The position numbers and the translations under genes are program-made. From positions 21,859 through 85,858 of the forward strand of contig JAMPXO010000005.1 in NCBI GenBank assembly GCA_023701125.1: a stretch of DNA of 64,000 nt. The letters run 5' to 3'. The first letter of the stretch is position 1, and every line of letters begins with the position of its first letter. Source of the DNA: Vicinamibacteria bacterium (GTDB taxonomy: Bacteria > Acidobacteriota > Vicinamibacteria > Fen-336). The notes under the pieces were generated by a model, which saw nothing but the letters and a program-made list of their open reading frames with translations, searched no databases and was not told the origin of the DNA. Of the stretch, positions 1 to 10,169 are shown one piece after another.

Positions 1-218
1 TGCACCACAACCGGGAACGGCACCACCGCAGCGGTTCGTAGGCGTGTCCGTTTCGAACCGTCGCTCCGTCGGCTCGCGCGCGGAGCGCCGATCGAACAGC
101 CGCTCCGCCGCGCCGCCAACGGAGCGTTGAGTCGACCGCGCAGCGGCGGTGACCGTCGCTGCGCCCGCTGTCGAGCCACGACTCGCCGAGCCGGAGCGTA
201 GGTCGATCCGCGCCCAGG
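1..218. other. Intergenic edge region with two matched hairpins
   Basis: No convincing gene. Two inverted repeats with the same 6-bp stem (GCTCCG / CGGAGC) and the same 12-nt loop length lie at 63-86 and 102-125. A third inverted repeat, CGGTTCG (33-39) with CGAACCG (54-60), lies to their left. The region is downstream of the solute-binding protein gene, so these may act in transcription termination. Stem sequences resemble part of the dispersed repeat family described at 10713, but the match is too short to call a copy. Confidence 0.35.
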
Positions 219-1724
219 CTAGGGCCGGCGCTTCATCTCGTGCGGACGCAGCGCCAGGTTCAGCGGCGGGTCCCATTCCACCCGCGGGCCGAGCAGGACC
301 GCCTCGGTCTGGATCACCAGCGGCAGCGCCACGCGCAGTGAGGCCGCGTGGCGCAGCGCCGCCCGCAGGGCTGCGGCGCGGGCATCGTCGGTGCGCGCCG
401 TGTCGGCCGCGTCGATCAGGCGGTCGAGCTCGGGGTCGCTCAGCCCTGCCGAGTTGAGGCTGCCGAGCGGTCCGCCCTGGGCCGAGTGCAGGACCGAGCC
501 GAGCACGTCGCCGGCATCGCCTGACTCGCACGAGTAGCCCATCAGGTGGGCGACCGAGCCACCGCTCTCGATCAGCGGGAAGAACTGCCGCTTGTCGATC
601 GTGTCGAGCTCCACCTGCAGGCCCGCCGCGGTGAACTGGCGCGCCAGCTCGGCGAGGATCTCGCGATCGTTGACGTAGCGGTTGTTCGGGCCGTCGAGCC
701 GGAAGGCCAGCCGCTCGGCGCCCGCCGCCCGCAGCAGCCGCAGCGCCTCGTCCCGGTCGGGCGTCGTCACCGGCGCCGCGGGGTCGTAGCCGACGATTGC
801 CGGCGGCACCAGTTGGGTGGCGGGCTCCGCCAGGCCGCCCAGCGCCCGCCGGGTCAGCTCGCGGCGGTCGATCAGCCGGTCGAGCGCCTCGCGCAGCCGC
901 GGGTCCGAGAACGGCGGCCGGTCGACGCGCAGGGTCAGGAACAGCACGCGCAGGCCGGCGCGGCGGATCACGCGCAGCCCGGGTGCGCGCTCGAGCCGCG
1001 CGACTTCCTCGAGCGGGACCTGGTCGGCGACGTCCGCTTCGCCGCGTTCGACCTGGCGCACCCGCTCCTGCGCGCCGGGCACGATTCTGTAGACCGCCTC
1101 GGAGAACTCGGGCGCCGCGCCGCGCCAGTGCGGGTTGGCAGAGAGTCGGATCTCGCGCCCGCGGTCCCAGCCGGCGAGCCGGTACGGGCCGCTGCCGACC
1201 GCGGGCCGGCTGCCCGGGGCGGCCGCATCCGCCGGCACGACGAAGCCCCACGGCAGCCGGGTCAGCAGCGCGAGGTACGGCACCCGGGTGCGCACCTCGA
1301 GGTGCAGGTCGTCGATCGCGCGCACCGAGTCGACCGCCTGCAGGTAGTCGCGCGTCACCCAGCCCCGGCGGTTGGCCTCGAGCGAGGCCGCCACGTCGTG
1401 AGCGGTCAGTGGCCTTCCGTCCGAGAAGCGCATGCCGGGCCGCAGCTCGAAGCGGTAGGTGTGGTCGTCGGGGTTCTCCCAGCGTGCCGCCAGCGCGGGT
1501 TGCAGATGCAGGCGGCGGTCGAAGCGGACCAGGGTGTCGAACAGCGCGTCGTTGACCTGGACGGTGAACGCCTCGTTGACGCCGGCGTCGGGGAAGAAGC
1601 CCGCCACGTCGGCGCGCACGGCGAGCCGCAGCGGCGTCGCCGGCTTCGCCTCGCGCGGCGCGGCGCAGCCCAGCAGCCCGGCCATCACCAGGCCCACGAT
1701 CGCGCGCGGAGCCACTCGTCCCAT
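219..1724 (-). CDS. ABC transporter solute-binding lipoprotein, family 5 (peptide/nickel type)
   Basis: Predicted lipid-anchored substrate receptor of an oligopeptide/dipeptide-type ABC importer. The reading frame is open further upstream, but the ATG at 1724 gives a textbook lipoprotein signal: a basic start, a hydrophobic stretch and the lipobox LLGC with Cys20. The 501-residue length fits DppA/OppA-like proteins. Family signatures include FELRPGMRFSDGRPLTAHDV near residue 90 and a C-terminal lobe with repeated short helices. No permease or ATPase gene lies nearby, so it is an orphan here unless partners sit beyond the left edge. It is divergent from the LD-carboxypeptidase gene, with 47 bp between starts. 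Substrate cannot be predicted. Confidence 0.85.
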   Translation of the reverse strand: MGRVAPRAIVGLVMAGLLGCAAPREAKPATPLRLAVRADVAGFFPDAGVNEAFTVQVNDALFDTLVRFDRRLHLQPALAARWENPDDHTYRFELRPGMRFSDGRPLTAHDVAASLEANRRGWVTRDYLQAVDSVRAIDDLHLEVRTRVPYLALLTRLPWGFVVPADAAAPGSRPAVGSGPYRLAGWDRGREIRLSANPHWRGAAPEFSEAVYRIVPGAQERVRQVERGEADVADQVPLEEVARLERAPGLRVIRRAGLRVLFLTLRVDRPPFSDPRLREALDRLIDRRELTRRALGGLAEPATQLVPPAIVGYDPAAPVTTPDRDEALRLLRAAGAERLAFRLDGPNNRYVNDREILAELARQFTAAGLQVELDTIDKRQFFPLIESGGSVAHLMGYSCESGDAGDVLGSVLHSAQGGPLGSLNSAGLSDPELDRLIDAADTARTDDARAAALRAALRHAASLRVALPLVIQTEAVLLGPRVEWDPPLNLALRPHEMKRRP

Positions 1725-1771
1725 CGTTTCGGCAAGCTTAACTACAATCGCCGCAGATCGAAGGAGGCGGC

Positions 1772-2839
1772 ATGCACTCGCGGCGCGGTTTTCTCTCCGG
1801 CCTGACGGCCTCGGCCCTGCTGGCGGCTTCGGCGCCCGTGGCGCGCGCGCAGGCCCCACGAACGGCGCCGGCGGACGCCCCCGCCCCGAAGCTGCTGAAG
1901 CCGAAGCGGCTGGTGGCGGGCGACGTGGTCGGCCTCGCCCAGCCGGCGACGCTGACCCTCGACGAGGGCGAGCTGGAGCTCGTGGAGGACGTCGTGCGCG
2001 CGCTCGGCTTCGTGCCGCGCCGCGGCCAGCACGCGCTCGCCCGCCACGGCTACCTCGCCGGCCCGGACGAGGCGCGCGCCGCGGATCTGAACGCGATGTT
2101 CGCGGACCCGGAGGTGAAGGCGATTCTGGCGGTGCGCGGCGGCTGGGGCTCGGCCCGCGTCCTGCCCCACCTCGACTACGGCCTGATCGCGAAGAACCCC
2201 AAGGCCCTGCTCGGCTACTCGGACATCACGGCCCTCCACCTCGCGATCCCCGCCCGCACCGGCCTCGTCACGTTCCACGGCCCGGTCGGCGTCTCGCGCT
2301 GGTCGGAGTACCAGCGCAGCCAGGCGTTCCGGGTACTGGTCGACGGCGAGGCTGCGTTGCTCGCGCCGCCTTCGAAGGACGACAAGGACCTCGTCCGGCG
2401 CGACCACCGCGTGCGCACGCTGACGCCGGGCCGGGCCCGGGGTCGGCTGCTGGGCGGCAACCTGACGGTGCTGACCGCGCTCGTCGGCACCCCGTACCTG
2501 CCGAGCTTCGAGGGCGCCGTGCTGTTCCTCGAGGACGTGCGCGAGGAGCCCTACCGCGTCGACCGCATGCTGACCCAGTTGGCGCTCGCGGGCGTGCTGA
2601 AGCAGCTCGCCGGCTTCGTGTTCGGCACCTGCAGTCGCTGCGAGCCGGGCGAGGGCAGCTACGCCTCGCTGACGCTGCGCGAGATCCTGCGCGACCACGT
2701 GGGGAAGCTCGGCATCCCGGCCTGGCACAACGCGGTGATCGGCCACCAGGAGGAGCAGTGGACGCTGCCCTGCGGCCTGCCCGTGGAGATCGACGCCGAG
2801 GCTGGCACGATCCAGCTGCTCGAGCCCGCGGTGCTCTGA
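1772..2839 (+). CDS. Tat-exported LD-carboxypeptidase (peptidase S66)
   Basis: Predicted to remove the terminal D-amino acid from muropeptides in peptidoglycan recycling or remodelling. The 355-residue protein starts with a twin-arginine signal (SRRGFLSG) ending near ARAQA, so it should act outside the cytoplasm, unlike the cytoplasmic LdcA of E. coli. The Ser-Glu-His triad of the S66 family is visible: Ser150 in GYSDIT, Glu254 in FLEDVREEP and His325 in GHQEEQWTLP. The spacing (104 and 71 residues) is close to that of characterised LdcA enzymes. AAGGAGG at 1761-1767 fixes the ATG start, and a TACAAT box at 1743-1748 could be its -10. purL follows on the same strand after 36 bp. Confidence 0.9.
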   Translation: MHSRRGFLSGLTASALLAASAPVARAQAPRTAPADAPAPKLLKPKRLVAGDVVGLAQPATLTLDEGELELVEDVVRALGFVPRRGQHALARHGYLAGPDEARAADLNAMFADPEVKAILAVRGGWGSARVLPHLDYGLIAKNPKALLGYSDITALHLAIPARTGLVTFHGPVGVSRWSEYQRSQAFRVLVDGEAALLAPPSKDDKDLVRRDHRVRTLTPGRARGRLLGGNLTVLTALVGTPYLPSFEGAVLFLEDVREEPYRVDRMLTQLALAGVLKQLAGFVFGTCSRCEPGEGSYASLTLREILRDHVGKLGIPAWHNAVIGHQEEQWTLPCGLPVEIDAEAGTIQLLEPAVL

Positions 2840-2860
2840 CCGGAGCAGCCGGGGCGAGGC

Positions 2861-2866
2861 CATAAT
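2861..2866 (+). promoter_or_regulatory. -10-like box for purL, possible leaderless start
   Basis: CATAAT lies 9 nt before the purL ATG and no Shine-Dalgarno sequence is visible between them. A weak -35-like CTGACC sits at 2836-2841. Transcription from here would start at or next to the start codon. Confidence 0.4.
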
Positions 2867-2875
2867 GCCGGCGCC

Positions 2876-5080
2876 ATGGCGATTCCTCCCCCCGAAGTCC
2901 TCGACCAGCACCGCCTGACGGCCGAAGAGTACGAGCGCATCGAGCGCTTCCTCGGCCGCGAGCCCAACCGCACCGAGCTCGGCCTGTTCTCGGTGATGTG
3001 GTCCGAGCACTGCTCGTACAAGAGCTCGAAGAAGCACCTGCGCGGGCTGCCGACGACGGGGCCGCGCGTGCTGCAGGGCCCGGGCGAGAACGCCGGCGCG
3101 GTGGACATCGGCGACGGCCTGGCCGCCGTGTTCAAGATCGAGTCCCACAACCACCCGTCGTTCATCGAGCCCTACCAGGGCGCGGCGACCGGGGTCGGCG
3201 GCATCCTGCGCGACATCTTCACGATGAACGCGCGGCCGGTGGCGGTGCTCAACTCGCTGCGCTTCGGCTCGCCCGAGGATGCAGCCAACCGGCGCCTGCT
3301 CTCCGGCGTGGTGGCGGGCATCGGCGGCTACGGGAACGCCTTCGGCTGTCCGACGGTGGGCGGGGAAGTGGTGTTCGAGCCCTGTTACCAGGGCAACCCG
3401 CTGGTGAACGCCTTCTGCCTCGGCCTGGTCAAGGCCGACCAGATCTTCAAGGGCCGCGCCGACGGCATCGGCAACCCCGTCTTCTACGTCGGCGCCAAGA
3501 CCGGCCGCGACGGCATCCACGGCGCGACGATGGCCTCGGCCGAGTTCGGCGAAGGGTCCGAGGAGAAGCGGCCGACGGTCCAGGTCGGCGACCCGTTCAT
3601 GGAGAAGGTGCTGCTCGAGGCGTGCCTGGAGGCGATGAAGACGGGCGCGGTGCTGGGCATCCAGGACATGGGCGCGGCCGGCCTCTCCTGCTCCAGCTCG
3701 GAGATGGGCGCACGCTCGGGCACCGGCGTCGAGATCGACATCCGCAAGGTGCCGCAGCGCGAGACCGGCATGACCGCGTACGAGGTGATGCTGTCCGAGT
3801 CGCAGGAGCGGATGCTGCTGGTCGCCGCCAAGGGCCGCGAGGACGAGGTGATCCGCGTCTTCGAGAAGTGGGACCTGCACGCGGAGGCGATCGGCCACGT
3901 GATCGCGGACAAGCGGCTCCGGGTCTGGAACGGCACTACTCTCGAGGCCGACGTGCCGAACGAGGCGCTGACCGACGAGGCGCCCGTCTACGACCGGCCG
4001 TGGGTCGAGCCGAAGAACCCCGCGGTGGACCACGACCTGTCGAACCTGCCGATTCCCGGCGACCTCGGCGCTGCGCTGCTGCAGGTGCTGGCGGCGCCGA
4101 CGATCGCCAGCAAGCGCTGGATCTACCGCCAGTACGACTGTTCCGTGCGCGGCAACACCGTGCTCGGGCCGGGCTCCGACGCGGCGGTGATCCACGTCAA
4201 GGGCACGCGCAAGGCGCTGGCGATGTCGGTCGACTGCAACGCACGCCTCGTCTGGCTCGATCCGTACGAGGGCGCGCGGCTGGCGGTGGCCGAGGCCTGC
4301 CGCAACGTGGTGGCCTCCGGGGCGGAGCCGATCGGCGCCACCAACTGCCTCAACTTCGGCAACCCCGAGCGGCCCGAGATCATGGGCCAGCTGGTGATGG
4401 CGATCCGCGGCCTGGGCGATGCCTGCCGCACCCTCGCCGTCCCCATCACCGGCGGCAACGTCTCCCTCTACAACGAGACCGACGGGGTGGCGATCTACCC
4501 GACGCCGACGATCGGCGTGGTCGGCCTGATCGAGGACGTGTCGAAGGTGCTGGCGCGCTCGTTCCGGGAGGCGGGCGACGAGGTCGTGCTGCTCGGCGCG
4601 TGCACGGACGAGCTGGGCGGCAGCGAGTACCTGAAGACGGTCCACGGTCGCGTCGCGGGCCGCCCGCCGCGGCTCGACATCGAGGCCGAGGCGAGGCTCT
4701 ACCGCTGCGTGCTCGAGGCCAACGGCGCGGGCCTGCTGCGCTCGGCTCACGATGGCTCGGACGGTGGCCTCGCGATAGCACTCGCGGAGTCCTGCTTCGC
4801 GGGCGAGGAGCCGGGCCTCGGCGCGGATCTCGCGTTGCCGGCCTCGACCCTGCGCGCGGACGCCCTGCTGTTCGGCGAGGCGCCTTCGCGGATGGTCGTG
4901 ACGACTCGCGATGCCGCCGGGCTGGCGGCCGTGGCCGCCCGCCACGGCGTGCCGTGCACGACGCTCGGCCGCGTCGGCGGCGACCGCCTGCGGCTGACCT
5001 GCGGCGGCACCAGCCTCGTCGACCTGCCCGTGGCGCGCCTGCACGAAGCCTGGACGAGCCTCGAACGGCGGCTGGGATGA
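2876..5080 (+). CDS. purL: Phosphoribosylformylglycinamidine synthase subunit PurL
   Basis: ATP-dependent conversion of FGAR to FGAM, the fourth step of de novo purine synthesis. At 734 residues this is the small PurL type found in Bacillus and archaea, which works as a complex with PurS and PurQ. Neither partner is in the window. Conserved blocks are [13 protein letters not shown] near residue 42, ESHNHPS with [13 protein letters not shown] near residue 85, and the second AIRS-like half with GGNVSLYNE and [11 protein letters not shown]. No Shine-Dalgarno is seen; a CATAAT box lies 9 nt upstream. A nucleotidyltransferase-like gene and purF follow on the same strand, so this is the head of a small purine cluster, with purD and purE elsewhere in the window. 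Confidence 0.96.
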   Translation: MAIPPPEVLDQHRLTAEEYERIERFLGREPNRTELGLFSVMWSEHCSYKSSKKHLRGLPTTGPRVLQGPGENAGAVDIGDGLAAVFKIESHNHPSFIEPYQGAATGVGGILRDIFTMNARPVAVLNSLRFGSPEDAANRRLLSGVVAGIGGYGNAFGCPTVGGEVVFEPCYQGNPLVNAFCLGLVKADQIFKGRADGIGNPVFYVGAKTGRDGIHGATMASAEFGEGSEEKRPTVQVGDPFMEKVLLEACLEAMKTGAVLGIQDMGAAGLSCSSSEMGARSGTGVEIDIRKVPQRETGMTAYEVMLSESQERMLLVAAKGREDEVIRVFEKWDLHAEAIGHVIADKRLRVWNGTTLEADVPNEALTDEAPVYDRPWVEPKNPAVDHDLSNLPIPGDLGAALLQVLAAPTIASKRWIYRQYDCSVRGNTVLGPGSDAAVIHVKGTRKALAMSVDCNARLVWLDPYEGARLAVAEACRNVVASGAEPIGATNCLNFGNPERPEIMGQLVMAIRGLGDACRTLAVPITGGNVSLYNETDGVAIYPTPTIGVVGLIEDVSKVLARSFREAGDEVVLLGACTDELGGSEYLKTVHGRVAGRPPRLDIEAEARLYRCVLEANGAGLLRSAHDGSDGGLAIALAESCFAGEEPGLGADLALPASTLRADALLFGEAPSRMVVTTRDAAGLAAVAARHGVPCTTLGRVGGDRLRLTCGGTSLVDLPVARLHEAWTSLERRLG

Positions 5081-5096
5081 CGCGCAGCTTTGGCGC

Positions 5097-5102
5097 GATA
5101 CT
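5097..5102 (+). promoter_or_regulatory. -10-like box before the nucleotidyltransferase-like gene
   Basis: GATACT ends 6 nt before the ATG at 5109, the spacing expected for a leaderless transcript. No clear -35 is visible. It could let the nucleotidyltransferase-purF pair be transcribed independently of purL. Confidence 0.3.
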
Positions 5103-5108
5103 CGACGG

Positions 5109-5674
5109 ATGCTGGCTCGCCCGCACCTGTCGATCGCGCCGCCCCGGAGAGGGGGCTTGACGAAACCCGACCCGGGACTGCTCGAGGGCGTGGTCGCCGA
5201 CCAGGTCCTCGAGGCCATGCGACGGGCTTCGGCTGCGTTGCGCCAGGTGGGTGTCCGCCACGTCGTCGTCGGCGGGCTGGCCGTGGGAGCGAACGGGTTT
5301 CCGCGGGCCACGAGGGACGTCGATTTCCTGGTGGGTGGAGAGGCGTTCGAGCACCATGAGGGGGGGCTCGTCACGCTGCGCCCCGGCGTGCCGTTTCAGG
5401 TGAACCAGGTGGCGATCGACTTCCTCGAGCCGCAGAGCGGCGAAGCCTTCCTGGTCGCCGCGCTGGCCGCCGAGCCGGGTTCGATGCTGGAAGCGGCTCC
5501 GCTCGTCTACATGAAGCTGAAGGCGCACCGGCACAAGGACCGCACCGACGTCATCGAACTGATCAAAGCGGGCCTCGACGTCGACGCTTGCCGGGCCTAC
5601 CTCACCGCGCATGCTCCGGACTACGTTGCTGCCCTCGATGCCGCCGTGGCCCTGGCCCGCAAGGAAGAAGAGGA

Positions 5675-5678
<4 letters not shown>
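5109..5678 (+). CDS. Nucleotidyltransferase-like protein coupled to purF
   Basis: A 189-residue protein with a small nucleotidyltransferase-fold signature: HVVVGGLAVGANGFPRATRD followed by DVDFLV. This is the GG...DxD arrangement of MNT/AbiEii-type enzymes, near residues 50-80. A KLKAHRHKDRTDVIEL segment typical of the same group follows. The TGA stop overlaps the purF ATG in ATGA, implying translational coupling. The start is uncertain: the ATG at 5109 has a -10-like box 6 nt away, while a TTG at 5157 has a GGAGAGGGGG tract just upstream and would remove the atypical basic N-terminus. No role in purine synthesis is known for this family. It could also be an orphan antitoxin-type or stress-response nucleotidyltransferase. 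Confidence 0.75.
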
Positions 5679-7114
<1,436 letters not shown>

Positions 7115-7157
7115 GGCCAGGGGTCGCAGCCTGCCGCTGCTGCTCGCCGCCGGCCAC

Positions 7158-7988
7158 GTGACGTGGGACGAGGTCGCCGGCCGCGACGTGCTCGGCGGTG
7201 CCGTCTCGTACGCCGCGCTGGCGGCTCGCAAGCTGGGCTGGGAGGTGGCGGTGCTGACCTCCGCGGGCCCCGATTTCGACCCCGCGCGGGAACTGCCTGG
7301 GGTCGACGTGCGGCTGCAGCCGGCGCCGCGCACCACCCGCTTCGTGAACACCTACCCGGGCGGCGAGCGTCACCAGCGGATGCCCGCGCGGGCCGCGGAC
7401 CTCGACCCCGGGCGGGTGCCGGACGCGTGGCGGCGGCCGGACGCGCTGCTGCTGGCGCCGGTCGCGGGCGAGCTCGGCCCCGGCTTCGCGCACGCCTTCG
7501 AGGCCGCGGCGGTGGGCGCGATCGCCCAGGGCTACCTGCGCGCGACCGACGACGACGGCCAGGTCCACCCGGTACGCTGGCGCGACCCCGCCGCCGACCT
7601 CGCCGGCGTCCACCTGTTGAGCCTGTCGGAGCAAGATCTGGGTGCGGGCGGCGGGGCCCCGTCCGACCTGTTGCGCTACGTGCCGCTGGTGGCGCTGACC
7701 CGCGGCTGGCAGGGGGCCGTGCTGCTGTCCCGCGGCGGCGAGCAGCCCGTGGCCAGCCTGCCCCGGCCCGAGGTCGACCCGACCGGCGCCGGAGATGTTT
7801 TCGCCGCGACCCTGCTGCTCCGCTACCATGAGACGGGGGACCCGCTGGCGGCGGTCGCGTTCGCCTGCTGCGCGGCGTCGTGCGCGGTCGAGGGCGTCGG
7901 GACTTCGACCCTGGGGGACCGGGCCGAGGTCGAGCGTCGCCTCGCGGCCCGCGAGCGCTGGCTCGAAGAGGGGGAGTGGGATGAGTGA
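7158..7988 (+). CDS. PfkB-family carbohydrate kinase
   Basis: Ribokinase-like ATP-dependent kinase of unknown sugar or nucleoside substrate. The C-terminal anion-hole motif DPTGAGDVFAA contains the catalytic aspartate, and the N-terminal region has a di-glycine LGGAVSYAA motif. The start is doubtful. A GTG at 7158 gives 276 residues, but the frame stays open upstream and encodes LPLLLAAGH, which looks like the first beta-strand of the fold. No ATG, GTG or TTG exists there, only CTG codons, of which 7131 has an AGGGG tract about 8 nt upstream. The stop overlaps the next gene by 8 nt. Confidence 0.8.
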   Translation: MTWDEVAGRDVLGGAVSYAALAARKLGWEVAVLTSAGPDFDPARELPGVDVRLQPAPRTTRFVNTYPGGERHQRMPARAADLDPGRVPDAWRRPDALLLAPVAGELGPGFAHAFEAAAVGAIAQGYLRATDDDGQVHPVRWRDPAADLAGVHLLSLSEQDLGAGGGAPSDLLRYVPLVALTRGWQGAVLLSRGGEQPVASLPRPEVDPTGAGDVFAATLLLRYHETGDPLAAVAFACCAASCAVEGVGTSTLGDRAEVERRLAARERWLEEGEWDE

Positions 7989-8697
7989 CACGCGGGGCAA
8001 GCGCGTGCTCGTGGTCGACGACGAGGAGGACGTCCGCGTGCTGCTCGTCGCCGTGATGCGCGGCGCCGGCTACGAGGTCGCCGAGGCGGAGAACGGGACC
8101 GCCGCCCTCGAGCGGCTGCAGACGAAACCGTTCGACCTGATCCTGCTCGACGTGATGATGCCGGGCCTCGACGGCTGGGGTGTGCTGGACCGGCTCAAGG
8201 AGCTGCCCGACGCGCCGCCGGTCGTGCTCGCCACCGCCCGCAACGACGAGGAGACCTTCCAGCGCGGCGTCAAGGCCGGCGTCGCGGCGCTGGTCGGCAA
8301 GCCGTTCGCCTTCCAGGATCTGCTGGCCGCCTGCGAGCGCGCGCTGCAGGCCCCGCACCCGCCCCGCGAGGAGCCGGAGCGCCGCCGGCTGCCCCGCCGC
8401 GAGCTGATGGTCAAGGTGCGTGTGCTGTCGCAGGACAGCGCCCCGCTGGCGCTCGGCGAACTGGTCAACCTCAGCAAGGGCGGCGCCCAGGTCAACCTGC
8501 TGGTGCCGCTCGAGCTCGGCACCCGGATCCGGGTCGGCCTCCACGTCTCCGCCTCGACCCACAACTTCCTCAAGTTCGAAGGCACCGTGCAGTGGCGCGA
8601 GTCGGAGCCGCTCGGCTACGCCCACGGCCTCGCCTTCACGGACCTCGAGCCCGAGGTGGCGAACGAGCTGCGGGCGCTGTTCGAGGGCGCGGCGTGA
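7981..8697 (+). CDS. Response regulator receiver with C-terminal PilZ domain
   Basis: 238 residues. An N-terminal CheY-like receiver (about 8-120) has the acidic pair DDEE at 13-16, phospho-acceptor Asp57 in LILLDVMMPGLDGW and the KPF lysine. The C-terminal PilZ domain (about 135-235) has an RxxxR motif in RRLPRRE and NLSKGG matching the D/NxSxxG box, so both c-di-GMP-binding motifs are present. It may join a phosphorelay to c-di-GMP signalling, perhaps in motility or surface behaviour. No kinase gene is adjacent. The ATG overlaps the end of the PfkB gene, and its own stop overlaps the next gene's GTG, so the three are probably co-translated. Confidence 0.9.
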   Translation: MSDTRGKRVLVVDDEEDVRVLLVAVMRGAGYEVAEAENGTAALERLQTKPFDLILLDVMMPGLDGWGVLDRLKELPDAPPVVLATARNDEETFQRGVKAGVAALVGKPFAFQDLLAACERALQAPHPPREEPERRRLPRRELMVKVRVLSQDSAPLALGELVNLSKGGAQVNLLVPLELGTRIRVGLHVSASTHNFLKFEGTVQWRESEPLGYAHGLAFTDLEPEVANELRALFEGAA

Positions 8698-9299
8698 AGC
8701 GACTGGCGCTGGCGCTCGGACTGCTGCTGGCCGCGGGCGTCGCGGCCCAGGACCCGGCGGCGTCGCCGACGGCCCCGGTTGCGCCGACCGCCGACCCGCA
8801 GGCGGCCTTCCCGCTGGCACGCATCGAGACCACGAAGGGCACGATCGTGATCCGGTTGCGGCCCGACCTCGCGCCGCGCCACGTCAAGGCGTTCCTCGCC
8901 ACGGCCAAGGCCAGGGGCTACGACCGCACCACGTTCCACCGCGTGATCAAGAACGCGATCGTCCAGGGCGGCGACCCGCTGTCCGCGAAGAAGGGCTTCG
9001 AGTCGCGCTACGGCACGACCGGCCTCGGCACGATGAAGCCGGAGATCACGCCCACCCCGTTCGCACGTGGCGTCGTCGCCGCCGTGCTCAAGCCCGGCGC
9101 GCCGGCCTCGGCCGGCCAGCAGTTCTTCATCTGCCTCTACCCGCAGCCGACGCTGCAGGGCCAGTTCACGATCTTCGGCGAAGTCGTGGCGGGGCTGGAG
9201 ATCGCCGATGCGATCAGCCTGGTCGCGGCGGACGGCGACCGGGCGACGGAGCGCATCGAGATGAAGGTCACGATCGAGGAACCCGCCGCGGCCTCCTGA
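8694..9299 (+). CDS. Secreted cyclophilin-type peptidyl-prolyl cis-trans isomerase
   Basis: Predicted extracytoplasmic proline isomerase that helps protein folding. The 201-residue product begins at a GTG overlapping the previous stop (GTGA), with a signal peptide (KRLALALGLLLAAGVAAQ). The catalytic domain shows TTFHRVIKNAIVQGGDP, ASAGQQFFICL and FTIFGEVVAGLEIAD, standard cyclophilin blocks including the Arg-Phe-Gln-Phe active-site region. It is probably the last gene of the run that starts at the PfkB kinase, because the next two genes are on the opposite strand. Confidence 0.92.
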   Translation: MKRLALALGLLLAAGVAAQDPAASPTAPVAPTADPQAAFPLARIETTKGTIVIRLRPDLAPRHVKAFLATAKARGYDRTTFHRVIKNAIVQGGDPLSAKKGFESRYGTTGLGTMKPEITPTPFARGVVAAVLKPGAPASAGQQFFICLYPQPTLQGQFTIFGEVVAGLEIADAISLVAADGDRATERIEMKVTIEEPAAAS

Positions 9300-9308
9300 G
9301 CCCCGGGC

Positions 9309-9674
9309 TCAGCCGATCCAGGCCAGCGCCGCGATCGCCAGGAACGCGATCCAGGCCAGGTGGCGACCGCGCGACACGACCAGCGTGATCAGCGCGTGGA
9401 TGGCGAACGTGACCGCGACGATCGCGCGCAGCGTGGCTGGTGTCGGCGGGCCCGCAGCCAGGGCCAGCAACAGCGCGCCGAAGCCGAGCCAGGCGACGCT
9501 GGTCAGATGCCACGCGAAGCGCAGCACCAGCTTCGTGAACTCGGTGCCGCCCAGCAGCTTCGGCAGGCTGTCGCGCCGGAACAGCCGGGTCAACACGTAG
9601 CGCTCGCCCAGGTACGAGTGGGCCGCCGCCACCAGCACCGTCAGGCCCGCCGCCACGGCCAGCGCGGGGTTCAC
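9309..9674 (-). CDS. Small multi-pass membrane protein
   Basis: A 121-residue hydrophobic protein with about four predicted membrane helices (around 3-18, 55-75, 80-100 and 105-120). No family name recognised. The GTG start at 9674 overlaps the stop of the thioesterase gene in GTGA, making coupled translation likely. Conserved-looking charged loops are YLGERYVLTRLFRRDSLPKL after the first helix. The context (thioesterase plus small membrane protein) suggests a lipid-related job, but that is only inference. Confidence 0.7.
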   Translation of the reverse strand: MNPALAVAAGLTVLVAAAHSYLGERYVLTRLFRRDSLPKLLGGTEFTKLVLRFAWHLTSVAWLGFGALLLALAAGPPTPATLRAIVAVTFAIHALITLVVSRGRHLAWIAFLAIAALAWIG

Positions 9675-10144
9675 GCGGCGACCGTGCGCCGCTCGCGGCC
9701 GCGGATCGTCAGCAGCTTGTCGCAGCTCGCGTGGACAAGGCCGGCCGCGTCGACCAGGTCGACCGTGAACGTGCGCTCGACGCGACCGTCGCGGGCCACC
9801 GCGTCCCGGACCTCTGCCAGCAGCGCGTCGTCGACGCGGAAGGTCGCGTGCAGGGTCGTGCGGCCCGGGCGCCGGAAGCGGATGCTGGCCGCCTTGTCCC
9901 ACACCTCGAAGTCGGGACCCAGGCGCTTGATCAGCATCACCATGTAGATCGGGTCGAGCGCCCCGTACATCGAGCCGCCGAAGATCGAGCCGACGTAGTT
10001 GCGGGTGCGCCAGTTGAGCGGCAGCGCGACCCGCACCTCGCTCCAGTCGGCCGCGATGTGGCGGATGCGGCCGCCGGTCCCGCGATAGGCGGGGAAGAAA
10101 TTGAAACCGAACCGCTCGAGCCGCGTGCGCAGCGACTCCGCCAT
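9671..10144 (-). CDS. Hotdog-fold thioesterase-like protein (DUF4442)
   Basis: 157 residues with the pattern of the DUF4442 hotdog family: an N-terminal helix-rich start (RFGFNFFPAYRGTGGRI), then LNWRTRNYVGSIFGGSMYGA and a core strand region ending VDLVDAAGLVHASCDKLLTI. These proteins are related to acyl-CoA thioesterases and are often found near lipid-metabolism genes, though substrates are rarely known. It is followed, with a 4-nt overlap, by a small membrane protein. The ABC permease upstream on the same strand ends 25 bp away, so an operon with ybbA-ybbP is possible. Confidence 0.8.
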   Translation of the reverse strand: MAESLRTRLERFGFNFFPAYRGTGGRIRHIAADWSEVRVALPLNWRTRNYVGSIFGGSMYGALDPIYMVMLIKRLGPDFEVWDKAASIRFRRPGRTTLHATFRVDDALLAEVRDAVARDGRVERTFTVDLVDAAGLVHASCDKLLTIRGRERRTVAA

Positions 10145-10169
10145 GGCGCGCCTCCGTTGGCCGTCGATC

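Noticed and set aside
1742..5374. 1210-codon minus-strand open frame opposite purL
   Set aside because: Low-complexity Arg/Ala/His-rich product antisense to clear LD-carboxypeptidase and purL genes.
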